Shown: in pieces, positions 14,623-21,644 of the stretch
How the letters are laid out: each line of letters opens with the position of its first letter
Position numbering within the stretch: position 1 is the stretch's first letter
IMG/VR virus record: IMGVR_UViG_3300034109_000852
Span: 1 to 50,831 of that record
DNA length: 50,831 nucleotides
Reading direction: 5' to 3' (one strand)
Origin: a virus
Program-made: the position numbers and the translations under genes
Notes under the pieces: generated by a model
The model's input: only the letters and a program-made list of their open reading frames with translations
What the model was told of the DNA's origin: nothing
Databases searched by the model: none

Positions 14623-15958
14623 TTTTGCGTTCCCTCAGTGCCTCATAGACCTTGCCGTCCACCGTGGAGCGGCCATGAATCGTCGATACAAGGTGGTAGA
14701 TGAGCGTGCGGCGCTCTTGACCTGGGCGGTGCAGTCGCGCGACGGCCTGCTCGTACTCCGCGAGGCTGTAGCCGAGGCTAAAGAACCAGCAGTAGCTTGC
14801 CCGCGTCAGATCAATGCCGATACCGCCAGATTGAATCTGCACCACAAGGCACGTTGTCTCTTCGCGTTGCCATTGGGCCAGTTCGCTGCGTTCGCCTGAG
14901 AGTTCACTGACGGAGCGGTCGAGGCTTTCGCAGGCGGCGCGGGCCGATTCAATGTCACTGCGGAAGCGGCAGAAGATCACGACTGGCTCTAGCTGGGGCA
15001 AGTCCTCCAGCATATCGCGCAGCATTGTCGCCTTGGCGGGATGCTCGGCGATTTTCGTCGCGGCCGGCGTGTCGTCGTACCTCACGTAGCCGCCGCAGGT
15101 CTGCTGGAGCCGCAGGAGTCGCTCCAGTGCATTCTTCGGCGTCACGGCCCCAGTGTCGCAAACGTGGCAGAACTCGCGTTCGAGCTCCGCGTAGATTTTC
15201 GCCTCCGCAGGCGTCAGATCGCAGGGCACGTCGATGTACTGGATCGGCGGCAGGTCGAGCACGTCCTGGCTGCGGACGTGATGCGTCGTCGCGGCGACCT
15301 TCGCGTGGGCATCAGCTAGGTTGCGGAAGCCCACGACGAACTTCTGCGGGCCATTCGAGAAGACGGCGTACTTCGCCTTGTGCAGTGTGTAGGACGTACC
15401 AAAAGTGGGGCACTCCGGCGACTCGATGCTCCGGTAGATCGGCTGAAGGTCGAGCACCGAGTGCGGGATGAGCGTGCCGGTGAGGCCGATCGTGATCGCG
15501 TTCGGATTCTTCGCCCGCAGGCGTCCAGCCCAGCGGCTGGCGACGCCGGTCGCCGACTTGAGGCGGTGAACCTCGTCCCAGATCAGAAAATCCCAGGCAG
15601 TCTTTTCGGCCAGCTTGATCCGCCAGACAGTTTCGTAGTTGCAGACGACGATGACCGGCCGCTGGTCGGGGTCGGCGAGAGCCTCGCGAAGCTGCTTCTC
15701 CTTCTGGGCCGAAGAGCCTTTCTCCAGGCTGACGACGCGAAACTGAGGAGCCCAGAGCCCGACCTGCTTCGACCAGGCCGGAATGACGGCCTTCGGGCAG
15801 CACACGAGGGCCGCTCGCCACGGCTTCACTTCGTGCTTGCGGGTCAAAAACGACAGCGTGGTGCGGGTCTTGCCGCTTCCCATGCCGTGGTTCCAGACAA
15901 AGCTCTGGCGATCCCACGCCCACGCGATCGCGTCTTCTTGGTGCTTCCACAGAGCCAT
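14564..15958 (-). CDS. SNF2-family DEAD/DEAH-like helicase
   Basis: A 464-residue SF2 ATPase. Walker A is GMGSGKT (25-31), motif II is DEVH (128-131), SLTGTLIPH-type motif III is visible as GLTGTLI, and the C-terminal domain has SGGIGIDLTRA and the arginine-finger motif ARLHRPGQERR. This is the compact phage SNF2-like helicase type. It probably remodels or unwinds DNA or RNA during replication. The start is ATG 15958, preceded by GGAGGAG. An ATG four codons upstream would itself overlap that site. Confidence 0.92.
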   Translation of the reverse strand: MALWKHQEDAIAWAWDRQSFVWNHGMGSGKTRTTLSFLTRKHEVKPWRAALVCCPKAVIPAWSKQVGLWAPQFRVVSLEKGSSAQKEKQLREALADPDQRPVIVVCNYETVWRIKLAEKTAWDFLIWDEVHRLKSATGVASRWAGRLRAKNPNAITIGLTGTLIPHSVLDLQPIYRSIESPECPTFGTSYTLHKAKYAVFSNGPQKFVVGFRNLADAHAKVAATTHHVRSQDVLDLPPIQYIDVPCDLTPAEAKIYAELEREFCHVCDTGAVTPKNALERLLRLQQTCGGYVRYDDTPAATKIAEHPAKATMLRDMLEDLPQLEPVVIFCRFRSDIESARAACESLDRSVSELSGERSELAQWQREETTCLVVQIQSGGIGIDLTRASYCWFFSLGYSLAEYEQAVARLHRPGQERRTLIYHLVSTIHGRSTVDGKVYEALRERKNVVESILRGYGADAPVGAR

Positions 15959-15981
15959 ACGCTCCTCCATGAGTGTGGAGG

Positions 15982-16010
15982 AATGTATCGGCTTATTGGC
16001 TACGCGACAA
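15982..16010 (-). promoter_or_regulatory. Promoter upstream of the SNF2-like helicase
   Basis: TTGTCG (16005-16010), 17-bp spacer, TACATT (15982-15987) in the 54-bp gap before the helicase, read leftward. A 5' leader of about 20 nt carrying GGAGGAG would follow. Confidence 0.55.
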
Positions 16011-16012
16011 GA

Positions 16013-16594
16013 CTACGTTTTTTTCTTCAGGGAATACCGCACTCTTCCCTGCATTTTGCCGGTAGAGAACGCCGCCTTGGCATCGGCGAGGTTCGCGAGG
16101 GCCGACTTCTTCGACACGATCCACTGCGGCTGCTTGGACGACCGCGGGCTCCAGAGCCGGCGGCCGATGAGCTTGCCTTCTTTCACGAGCCGGTTCGCCC
16201 ACGTCACATGGGTGCCCATGATCTCGGCGGCCTCGGCGACCGAGATCGCGTCGGACAGTTGGATTTTGTGCTCGACGGCAGCCAGGTGCTTCAGGACCGC
16301 CTTCCGGTGCTTGTCATTCGTCCGAGGCCGCTTGCCGGTGCCCCCCTCAAGGGCCATTTTCTCAGAGTATCCGCACCAGTTCTCCTCGCATTCGGCCCCG
16401 TCGAAGAACGTGATCTGCCGGCCCTTGTCGCCAACGTCGTGCGTGTGGGCTGTCAGCTTCCCCGTTTTGGCGAGCCTGTAGGGCACGGTGAAGTGCAGTC
16501 CCAGGATCGCCGCGGCCTCGAATCCACCGACCGCCTGCCGTGTCTCGCCGGCAGGCCGGATTTTGTGGACTGTGTAATTTGCGGGCTTTTTCAT
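16013..16594 (-). CDS. Double helix-turn-helix DNA-binding protein
   Basis: A 193-residue basic protein with two related HTH units: GFEAAAILGLHFTVPYRLAK (about 24-43, continuing TGKL) and SVAEAAEIMGTHVTWANRLV (about 119-138, continuing KEGKL). Both end in xGKL, as in excisionase/MerR-type winged helices. It is divergently arranged to the plus-strand integrase operon, 105 bp away from the next gene, so it is a good candidate for the lysogeny regulator or a recombination directionality factor. Confidence 0.75.
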   Translation of the reverse strand: MKKPANYTVHKIRPAGETRQAVGGFEAAAILGLHFTVPYRLAKTGKLTAHTHDVGDKGRQITFFDGAECEENWCGYSEKMALEGGTGKRPRTNDKHRKAVLKHLAAVEHKIQLSDAISVAEAAEIMGTHVTWANRLVKEGKLIGRRLWSPRSSKQPQWIVSKKSALANLADAKAAFSTGKMQGRVRYSLKKKT

Positions 16595-16623
16595 GGGCTT
16601 GCCCTCCGGCCAGTGACTCGGCC

Positions 16624-16652
16624 TTGAAATGGAGGATAGGGGATTCTAGATT
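16624..16652 (+). promoter_or_regulatory. Plus-strand promoter of the integrase operon
   Basis: TTGAAA (16624-16629), 17-bp spacer, TAGATT (16647-16652), followed by a leader with GGAGG before ATG 16700. It lies in the divergent gap between the double-HTH gene and the small gene preceding the integrase, a natural site for operator control. Confidence 0.6.
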
Positions 16653-16699
16653 TCACCGCTGGCGAAGTGACCGAACGGATTCAGAAACGGAGGCCAGCG

Positions 16700-16921
16700 A
16701 TGGAGCGCGAGAAACGCTATCGGGTCGTGTGTGAGTGGGTTGACGATATGGATAACGATCACACCGATTCCGACGAGATTCAAGTCAGGGCAACTTCTGC
16801 GGCCTCGGCAATCGCTGCGGCCAGAAAGAAGTGGAGGCTGACCATCGGTGCCGAGTGGCCCCGGTGCCGGCTGGAAAAAACTTGGATTCTCGCACCATCC
16901 CACGCGGATGGACTTGCCTAG
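16700..16921 (+). CDS. Hypothetical small protein upstream of integrase
   Basis: A 73-residue protein with GGAGG 6 nt before ATG 16700. It contains a strand RYRVVCEWV, an acidic loop (DDMDNDHTDSDE) and an alanine-rich helix (ATSAASAIAAARKKW). Codons run on the plus strand, against nearly all neighbours. It is cotranscribed with the integrase 39 bp downstream. Possibly an accessory or directionality factor; not recognised. Confidence 0.65.
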   Translation: MEREKRYRVVCEWVDDMDNDHTDSDEIQVRATSAASAIAAARKKWRLTIGAEWPRCRLEKTWILAPSHADGLA

Positions 16922-16960
16922 TACGCAAGGAGGTGGCACCTTCTGGGGGGAACTCCCACC

Positions 16961-17815
16961 ATGACGCTCACCGAGTTGCTCGTCGATCAGTATGCTCCGC
17001 TAAAGGGGATCGAGGACCGCACGGTCACGATCTACGGCTTCACTATTTCTAAGTGGGCCGAGTTTCTCGGTCGCCAGCCGACGGTCGAGAACGACCTCTG
17101 CGACGAGCTCGCGATCGCGAAGTTCCTGGCCCACAGGCTACGTACCCGCTCCGTTGGGACGGCCGCAAAGGATCGCTGCCAGATTCACGCATTGGCAACC
17201 TTTGCTTTCCAAAAGGGTCTTACGAGGGTCTGCCCGCAGATGCGGCCGATCCGCGTGCCTGAGAGGGTGCCGCAGGCGTGGCTGACAGATGAGTTCAAGC
17301 GGCTGCTCTCGGCGTGCGACGGCGAGGAGGGGCAGATCGTCGGCGTGTCGGCGCGGCTGTGGTGGAGAGCCGCGCTGCTGACCTGCTACGAGATTGGTGA
17401 ACGCATCGGCGGCATCCTCGGCATCGAGTGGGGTGACGTCACGCCGCAGGGCATCATCGTCCGCGCCGAGGAGCGGAAGGGAAAGAGGCGCGACATCTAC
17501 CGGACGATCTCGCCTGAGTGCCACGCCGCAATCGAGGCTATCCGCACCGACCGCCGGCTGGTGTTCGACTGGGATCGGGCCTACAGCACGATCTGGGGAA
17601 AGCTCGGCAAGATTTGCGAGCGTGCTGGCCTGCCGAATGATCGGTGCAGCAAATTCCACCGCATCCGCAAGACGACGGCCTCATACGCCGCCGCCGCCGG
17701 CCTCAGCGCTCAGGCCGTGATGGATCATGCCAGTCCGCTGACGACGAGGAAATACCTCGACCCGCGCATCGTTCAGCCGCAGGACATTCACAGCGTGCTG
17801 CCGAAAGTTAGCTGA
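16961..17815 (+). CDS. int: Tyrosine recombinase (integrase 1, plus strand)
   Basis: A 284-residue phage integrase. An N-terminal SAM-like core-binding domain (about 1-95) is followed by the catalytic domain with all expected residues: R148 (GERIGG), K173/K175, H233-x-x-R236, H256 and nucleophile Y265 (TTRKYLD). A GGGGGGAA site precedes the ATG. It should catalyse site-specific integration or excision. Its stop overlaps the end of a second, convergent recombinase by 8 bp, an unusual arrangement. Confidence 0.95.
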   Translation: MTLTELLVDQYAPLKGIEDRTVTIYGFTISKWAEFLGRQPTVENDLCDELAIAKFLAHRLRTRSVGTAAKDRCQIHALATFAFQKGLTRVCPQMRPIRVPERVPQAWLTDEFKRLLSACDGEEGQIVGVSARLWWRAALLTCYEIGERIGGILGIEWGDVTPQGIIVRAEERKGKRRDIYRTISPECHAAIEAIRTDRRLVFDWDRAYSTIWGKLGKICERAGLPNDRCSKFHRIRKTTASYAAAAGLSAQAVMDHASPLTTRKYLDPRIVQPQDIHSVLPKVS

Positions 17816-18626
17816 CCAACCGCGGCACGACCGGAGCGTTTTGCCGAATCTGCCCCCAATCAGCGTATGCGGACTCGAAAAGCCCGACGCTGCGGTGGCC
17901 GAGGTGGTAACGGCCTTTGCCTGGGTTCTCCATCTCGACGTGAGTCGCCCCGCTCCTTCGCAGCCATTTCGACGAGCCGTCGAGCCCGCACGACCTCAGG
18001 TGGGCTTTCATTAGCCGCATCGCCTGCCTCTTCTTGCAGACCCACCCGAGCACGCTGCCGTCTGGGGACATAACGAGCAGCTTCTTGACGGCCTCGACGC
18101 AGGCTGGCGAGAGCAGCTTCGTGATCGCATCGCCAGTTTTATGCTGCTGCCACCGGAGCGTATCGGCGTCGAAGTTCTCCGCGCGAAACGCCCAGACGTC
18201 GCCGAACCGTGCGCCGGATTCGTAGGCCAGAAGCATCCAGCATCGCATCACGAGGCTCATTGGGGCGCCAGTTCGCGTCCACTTGCCCTTATATCCTTCC
18301 GTAGCCTTTATGGCCGACTGAATCTGCTCGACCGTCCACGCCTTTGTCGGGGGCTTCTTCCCCTTGATCCGCATGATTCCCTTGGGCGGGTCTTTGATGA
18401 GGTCGGCATCCCAGGCCCATCGCCAGAGCCCCACGAGCATGACTCGCTCGCAGCGGCAAGTGATGCTGGATCGCGTGGCGAGGCGCGACTTCAGGTAGGC
18501 GTTCACTGCCTCCTGCTTTGGGTGCTTCACCCTAGCAGCGAGCCTCAGGACGTTTGCCTCATGGGCCTTCGATACGGCCCTCTCGGCGAGGTATTTCTTG
18601 GCGATCTGCGTAAAAGTCAGCGTCAT
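17808..18626 (-). CDS. Tyrosine recombinase (integrase 2, minus strand)
   Basis: A 272-residue tyrosine recombinase with a core-binding domain (1-90) and catalytic residues R140 (SGARFGD), K163 (QHKTGD), R223, H244 (LGHRS) and Y254 (ESAYAD). The usual HxxR histidine is replaced by lysine (KWLRR, K220), a known variation in some integrase subgroups. GGAGGG lies 8 nt before ATG. It is only distantly similar to the plus-strand enzyme, so this is not a recent duplication. Confidence 0.92.
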   Translation of the reverse strand: MTLTFTQIAKKYLAERAVSKAHEANVLRLAARVKHPKQEAVNAYLKSRLATRSSITCRCERVMLVGLWRWAWDADLIKDPPKGIMRIKGKKPPTKAWTVEQIQSAIKATEGYKGKWTRTGAPMSLVMRCWMLLAYESGARFGDVWAFRAENFDADTLRWQQHKTGDAITKLLSPACVEAVKKLLVMSPDGSVLGWVCKKRQAMRLMKAHLRSCGLDGSSKWLRRSGATHVEMENPGKGRYHLGHRSVGLFESAYADWGQIRQNAPVVPRLVS

Positions 18627-18789
18627 TGCTTTCGCCCTCCGTTATGGATGGGCGTAGGCTACCAGGCGCAGTGTTTTCCGCAAGCCTCCGGCTCCCGACC
18701 GCGTGCCGCGGTAGGTACGGGCAGTTCAGGCAGCCAAGGCCGCAGCAGACGCCGCGGGCGGCAAGCCGCTCTGCGGTGAATGCGGTCAC
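18559..18789 (-). CDS. Small cysteine-motif protein (CCGxGCxNCPY type)
   Basis: A 76-residue frame starting at GTG 18789 in a GTGA overlap with the HNH gene. Its RGVCCGLGCLNCPYLPR segment matches the short CCGxGCxxCPY proteins (DUF5522-like), probably metal-binding. The remainder is low-complexity and runs 68 bp into the integrase gene, so the tail may be degenerate. Real by coupling and motif, but the C-terminus is doubtful. Confidence 0.5.
   Translation of the reverse strand: MTAFTAERLAARGVCCGLGCLNCPYLPRHAVGSRRLAENTAPGSLRPSITEGESNDADFYADRQEIPRREGRIEGP
18656..18683 (-). promoter_or_regulatory. Promoter upstream of integrase 2
   Basis: TTGCGG (18678-18683), 16-bp spacer, TAGCCT (18656-18661), followed by ACGCC as in the csrA promoter. 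It would give the minus-strand integrase its own transcript with a leader of about 25 nt carrying GGAGGG. Confidence 0.55.
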
Positions 18790-19100
18790 TTTCGCCGCAC
18801 TTCCGCCGATCGCAGCGTATCGGCGAGGCGGCGAACGTCAGGCCGCCACGCCTCCCAGTCGCAGGCGTGTCCGACGACGTGGTGGCACGGCCGGCAGAGG
18901 GTGATGAGGCCGCTCGGCGGCGGCAATTCCGGCCCGCCGGCGTGGACGGGCAGGATGTGATGCACTTCGAGGTCTTTCGCCACGCCGCAGGCTTGGCAGA
19001 AAGGCTCTCGGCGAACGTGGGCGTCGCGCCATGCCTTCCAGCGGCCCGATCGGGCGGCGCCGTAGAGGTCTGAAGCAGCCTTTCGCAGCCAGCCGAACAT
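18786..19100 (-). CDS. HNH endonuclease
   Basis: A 104-residue HNH nuclease. CQACG and CRPCH give the zinc cysteines, and LEVHHILPVHAGG carries the HH catalytic pair. LITLC is the conserved central segment. AAGGAGG stands 8 nt before ATG. It would nick or cleave double-stranded DNA; in phages such proteins act in packaging, homing or host DNA degradation. It lies far from the terminase, so a packaging role is less certain. Confidence 0.92.
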   Translation of the reverse strand: MFGWLRKAASDLYGAARSGRWKAWRDAHVRREPFCQACGVAKDLEVHHILPVHAGGPELPPPSGLITLCRPCHHVVGHACDWEAWRPDVRRLADTLRSAEVRRK

Positions 19101-19173
19101 CGAAGCCGCCTCCTTGCAGCTTCATTCATTTTACTGGCCGGCTGGTGGCAGGAGACTCAATGTGTAGCGCAGT

Positions 19174-19443
19174 TCAGCCCAGCCGCTCTAGCAGGCCGCG
19201 AAGGGTGGCGACTTCATCCTTGTGCCGAAGGTCTTGGCAGGCGACTTCCACCGCCTCACGCTCCACTGTCGTGAGACGCAGCCGGTCGATCTCGGCCTCG
19301 CGGGCTTCGATGTAGCGGATGATCTTTGGAAGGAACTCCGACACTGGCCCCGACTGCCCGTAGGCATCTACCACCTTAATGCCCAGCCGGTCGGCTTCTG
19401 GCCCTAGTTGCTCAAGAATCTGGAAGGCGTGTCGGTTGTCCAT
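19174..19443 (-). CDS. Hypothetical helical protein
   Basis: An 89-residue protein. The start is ATG 19443 with GGAGAG just upstream. Predicted long helix with charged heptads (REAEIDRLRLTTVEREAVEV). A palindrome-rich gap lies upstream and may hold its regulatory site. Not recognised. Confidence 0.65.
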   Translation of the reverse strand: MDNRHAFQILEQLGPEADRLGIKVVDAYGQSGPVSEFLPKIIRYIEAREAEIDRLRLTTVEREAVEVACQDLRHKDEVATLRGLLERLG

Positions 19444-19468
19444 GTCTCTCCATTCGCTCAATAAGGTC

Positions 19469-19630
19469 ATACCCGTTTGGGTATAGCCGCACCTGCGGCG
19501 TGTCCGGTCATTCGGTAAGCAGTTATGGGCGGTTATTCTTCCAGAACCGCGCATCTATTGGCAGTTTCAGCGAACTTCTGTGCGGTCGTGATAACGGCAT
19601 TATCGCCAAGCGGAATCTGATAATTAGATT
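19469..19630 (-). promoter_or_regulatory. Intergenic region with three short palindromes
   Basis: The 196-bp gap 19444-19639 has no gene. It contains ATACCC-GTTT-GGGTAT (19469-19484), GATAA-CGGCA-TTATC (19590-19604) and AATCT-GATAATT-AGATT (19614-19630). The two AT-rich palindromes stand out in this GC-rich genome and may be repressor operators for the downstream helical protein. Confidence 0.4.
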
Positions 19631-19639
19631 GTTCTGTGG

Positions 19640-20104
19640 CTACTCGTCGCCTCTTATCGTTCGCCGCGTTTCAGGCGCGCGTGAGCATGGCGCGGGCGGC
19701 GCGGGCGGAGGTGGCTGCGTTGCTGGAGGATAAAACCGCCCGCCAGCATTCGGATACAGCACGTTCAAGTCGATCACGCCGTCTCTGTGTGCCTTCTCCT
19801 CAAATGCTAGCCCACGCTCCAGCGACTCTATGTATTCGTCAGAGAAGTGCGGCCCACTCTCGTCGTCGCCCCATCGGCAGCGATGCTGGGCCTTTGATTC
19901 CCATTCGGCTTTCGGCACCAGCACCCACTCTTTTGTCTCCAGGGCGGTCGCCAGAGCGTCCATCTGCGTGCCGGTGACGTACTGCTCCGTCACAACGGCG
20001 ACGGCACTGTTGACCTCGGCACTGATCTTGAGCGACCGCACGTTCTCCAGGCCGAGAGCGGCGAGGATGCGGTTGATCGCGGTGTTTGGCGGAATCACTG
20101 CCAT
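19640..20104 (-). CDS. Hypothetical protein, paralogue of the gene at 769-993
   Basis: A 154-residue protein. ATG 20104 overlaps the preceding stop (TGATG). The first 45 residues (LGLENVRSLKISAEVN, then VTGTQMDAL) match the smaller left-end protein. The middle is charged and the C-terminus is a proline-rich linker (PPATQPPPPAPPAP) ending in a basic tail. The shared N-terminal domain may bind a common partner. Confidence 0.7.
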   Translation of the reverse strand: MAVIPPNTAINRILAALGLENVRSLKISAEVNSAVAVVTEQYVTGTQMDALATALETKEWVLVPKAEWESKAQHRCRWGDDESGPHFSDEYIESLERGLAFEEKAHRDGVIDLNVLYPNAGGRFYPPATQPPPPAPPAPCSRAPETRRTIRGDE

Positions 20105-20550
20105 CACTTCGCCTCCGGCGGCTCTTTGGTCCACAGCTTCACAGGCAACTCTCTGACTCGTTCTGCTATGGCAAGGGCTTCCGCTGACAGGCCCACTCCC
20201 GGCGGCTTGGTCCTGTATGGGTCGTGCTCGACCAAGCACCCAGGGACTTGTCCCGATGCGTGACTTTGGCCCATGGGCTCTGCGTGCGAGATGACATCCG
20301 CAACCAATGGCTTCATCGCAGGTGGCTCTGGCAGCGGCATCCAGTGGGTCGGCACAATTGGCGTGCCGTCCCATTCTTGCAGTGGCACGGCGTCCAAGTA
20401 GCCATCCACAAACGAAGCGATGCCACACCTTGTCGAATCGGTGACAAGAACTTCCTTGCCTCTTTCCGGCAAATCTTCGCTCACTGAAATCCAAGGCTGC
20501 GGAGTGATCGTCATTTCATAACCCTTCGGCAACAGAACTTCGTTTCTCAT
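20104..20550 (-). CDS. DUF551-domain protein
   Basis: A 148-residue protein whose first half matches DUF551: WISVSEDLPERGKEVLVTDS, then a strand, then PTHWMPLPEPP. DUF551 proteins are common small phage and bacterial proteins without assigned function. The C-terminal half is a variable helical extension. ATG 20550 follows GAGAGAGAC. Coupled by TGATG to the paralogue gene downstream. Confidence 0.85.
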   Translation of the reverse strand: MRNEVLLPKGYEMTITPQPWISVSEDLPERGKEVLVTDSTRCGIASFVDGYLDAVPLQEWDGTPIVPTHWMPLPEPPAMKPLVADVISHAEPMGQSHASGQVPGCLVEHDPYRTKPPGVGLSAEALAIAERVRELPVKLWTKEPPEAK

Positions 20551-20603
20551 GTCTCTCTCTTTTCGCTGTAGCGCAGAAACTGTCACTTCCCGACAGTTTG
20601 TGG

Positions 20604-20816
20604 TTAGTCCAGCAGGCACTCCCTGCTGTCTCGGATCATGTCGCGTATCCGCTCGGCCAGCGCCGCCTCTGTCGCCGTAGGCTCGCCGTGCTTGAGGAGC
20701 GACCGGCAGTGCTGGTCGATCTCCGAGAGGATGCGGCGGGCCTCGCTGCCAGTGCGGGCGGCATCGAACTCGGCCTGCTCGTCAGGAAGGCGGTAACGAA
20801 TCCAAACGTGTGGCAT
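20604..20816 (-). CDS. Hypothetical small protein
   Basis: A 70-residue helical protein starting MPHVWIRYRL at ATG 20816. No strong ribosome site is visible, and an in-frame upstream extension exists, so the start is uncertain. Charged amphipathic helices (EARRILSEIDQHCRSLLKHG) dominate. Unrecognised. Confidence 0.6.
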   Translation of the reverse strand: MPHVWIRYRLPDEQAEFDAARTGSEARRILSEIDQHCRSLLKHGEPTATEAALAERIRDMIRDSRECLLD

Positions 20817-20845
20817 ATGAGTTGTTACGCGGCCTTGACAGAAAC

Positions 20846-21130
20846 CTATGCCCGTTTTCGTTTGGGCATAGGTTTCGTAACAGGCTTGCCCATCTCGCGG
20901 AGCCAATCGTCGCCTGTCTCCTGCTCGCCGTACCGCATGGCGGCAGCCTCATCGAAGGCGTCGGCCCTGCCCAGATCGAACCACGCTGGGTAGTGCCGCA
21001 GGATGCGTCGGGCCTCCTCGCGGATGTCACGCTTCACCCCCTTGATCCCGCCTGCGTAGGGCGAGGCCAGTCGCCGCAGGAAGTCCCTGGCACGGCAGAC
21101 GGCGTAGGTTCGTTCGTCGGGGAGTGTCAT
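20846..21130 (-). CDS. BPSL0761-like small protein
   Basis: A 94-residue basic protein. The MTLPDERTYAVCRARDFLRR start followed by REEARRILRHYPAWFD resembles the BPSL0761 group of small proteins known from bacteria and phages, of unknown role. A lysine/arginine tail (KPMPKRKRA) suggests nucleic-acid contact. It is the first gene after the palindromic promoter region, so it may be among the earliest expressed. Confidence 0.7.
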   Translation of the reverse strand: MTLPDERTYAVCRARDFLRRLASPYAGGIKGVKRDIREEARRILRHYPAWFDLGRADAFDEAAAMRYGEQETGDDWLREMGKPVTKPMPKRKRA

Positions 21131-21186
21131 GTTTTTTGACAGAAAAACTGGCTATTTCTTCTATCCAAATCGTATGCGAAAAGCGA

Positions 21187-21230
21187 CGAAAACCGTATCG
21201 TTTTCGGTACGTTTCGGGTTTCGCGAAACG
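21187..21230. promoter_or_regulatory. Palindrome cluster, candidate operator
   Basis: CGAAAAC (21187-21193) and GTTTTCG (21200-21206) form one inverted repeat. CGTTTCG (21210-21216) and CGAAACG (21224-21230) form a second, and GTTTCGCGAAAC (21218-21229) is a perfect 12-bp palindrome. They lie just downstream of a strong promoter and before the first early gene, where repressor or antirepressor binding would control the left arm. Confidence 0.55.
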
Positions 21231-21259
21231 CGAAAGCCTTACCTAGTCGATGTGGTGCC

Positions 21260-21287
21260 ATTGTACCGGCTTCGCCCACCGGCGCAA
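21260..21287 (-). promoter_or_regulatory. Leftward early promoter
   Basis: TTGCGC (21282-21287), 16-bp spacer, TACAAT (21260-21265). It is the best -10 in the window, placed in the 208-bp gap between the late block and the left-arm accessory genes. The transcript would carry a leader of about 120 nt including the palindromes at 21187-21230. Confidence 0.65.
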
Positions 21288-21338
21288 CGCTCGCCGTGAC
21301 GCTACATCACTCGGCTGAACACTGTGGGTGTAGAGCTG

Positions 21339-21644
21339 TCAGCGAAGCAGACCCTTCAGGCCAGCCGCGACATCCGGGCCGAGCAACTCCAGCACCCTCG
21401 CATCGACCTGCGCCTGCGTGTAGTCGCCAGCAGCGTCGTACTTCTCGCCTTCCCAGAGAACCAGCGAAGCCCGGTCAAACGGAAACTGGAGGCTCGCCAT
21501 GCAGGACTTCCGCATGGGGTTGTCGGTCACGGTGACATCCAGATGAGGCACGGTGAGCGGAGCGATGTGCCGCACCTCGCCGGTCTTGGGGCGGGTGTAC
21601 GAGTCAGGCTGCACGGTGACAGGGGGATTGAGTTGCATGGTCAC
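21339..21644 (-). CDS. Hypothetical protein at the end of the late block
   Basis: A 101-residue protein with a GTG start in a GTGA overlap with the adhesin stop (an ATG two codons on is an alternative). It has strands with PLTVPHLDVTVTDNP and ASLQFPFDRASLVLWEG, and a C-terminal helix with GPDVAAGLKGLL. As the gene coupled to the adhesin it may be a fibre chaperone or attachment factor. Not recognised. Confidence 0.7.
   Translation of the reverse strand: MTMQLNPPVTVQPDSYTRPKTGEVRHIAPLTVPHLDVTVTDNPMRKSCMASLQFPFDRASLVLWEGEKYDAAGDYTQAQVDARVLELLGPDVAAGLKGLLR

Noticed and set aside
18559-18626. Overlap between the CCGLGC protein and integrase taken as a fused protein
   Set aside because: The two are in different frames and the integrase has its own promoter and ribosome site.
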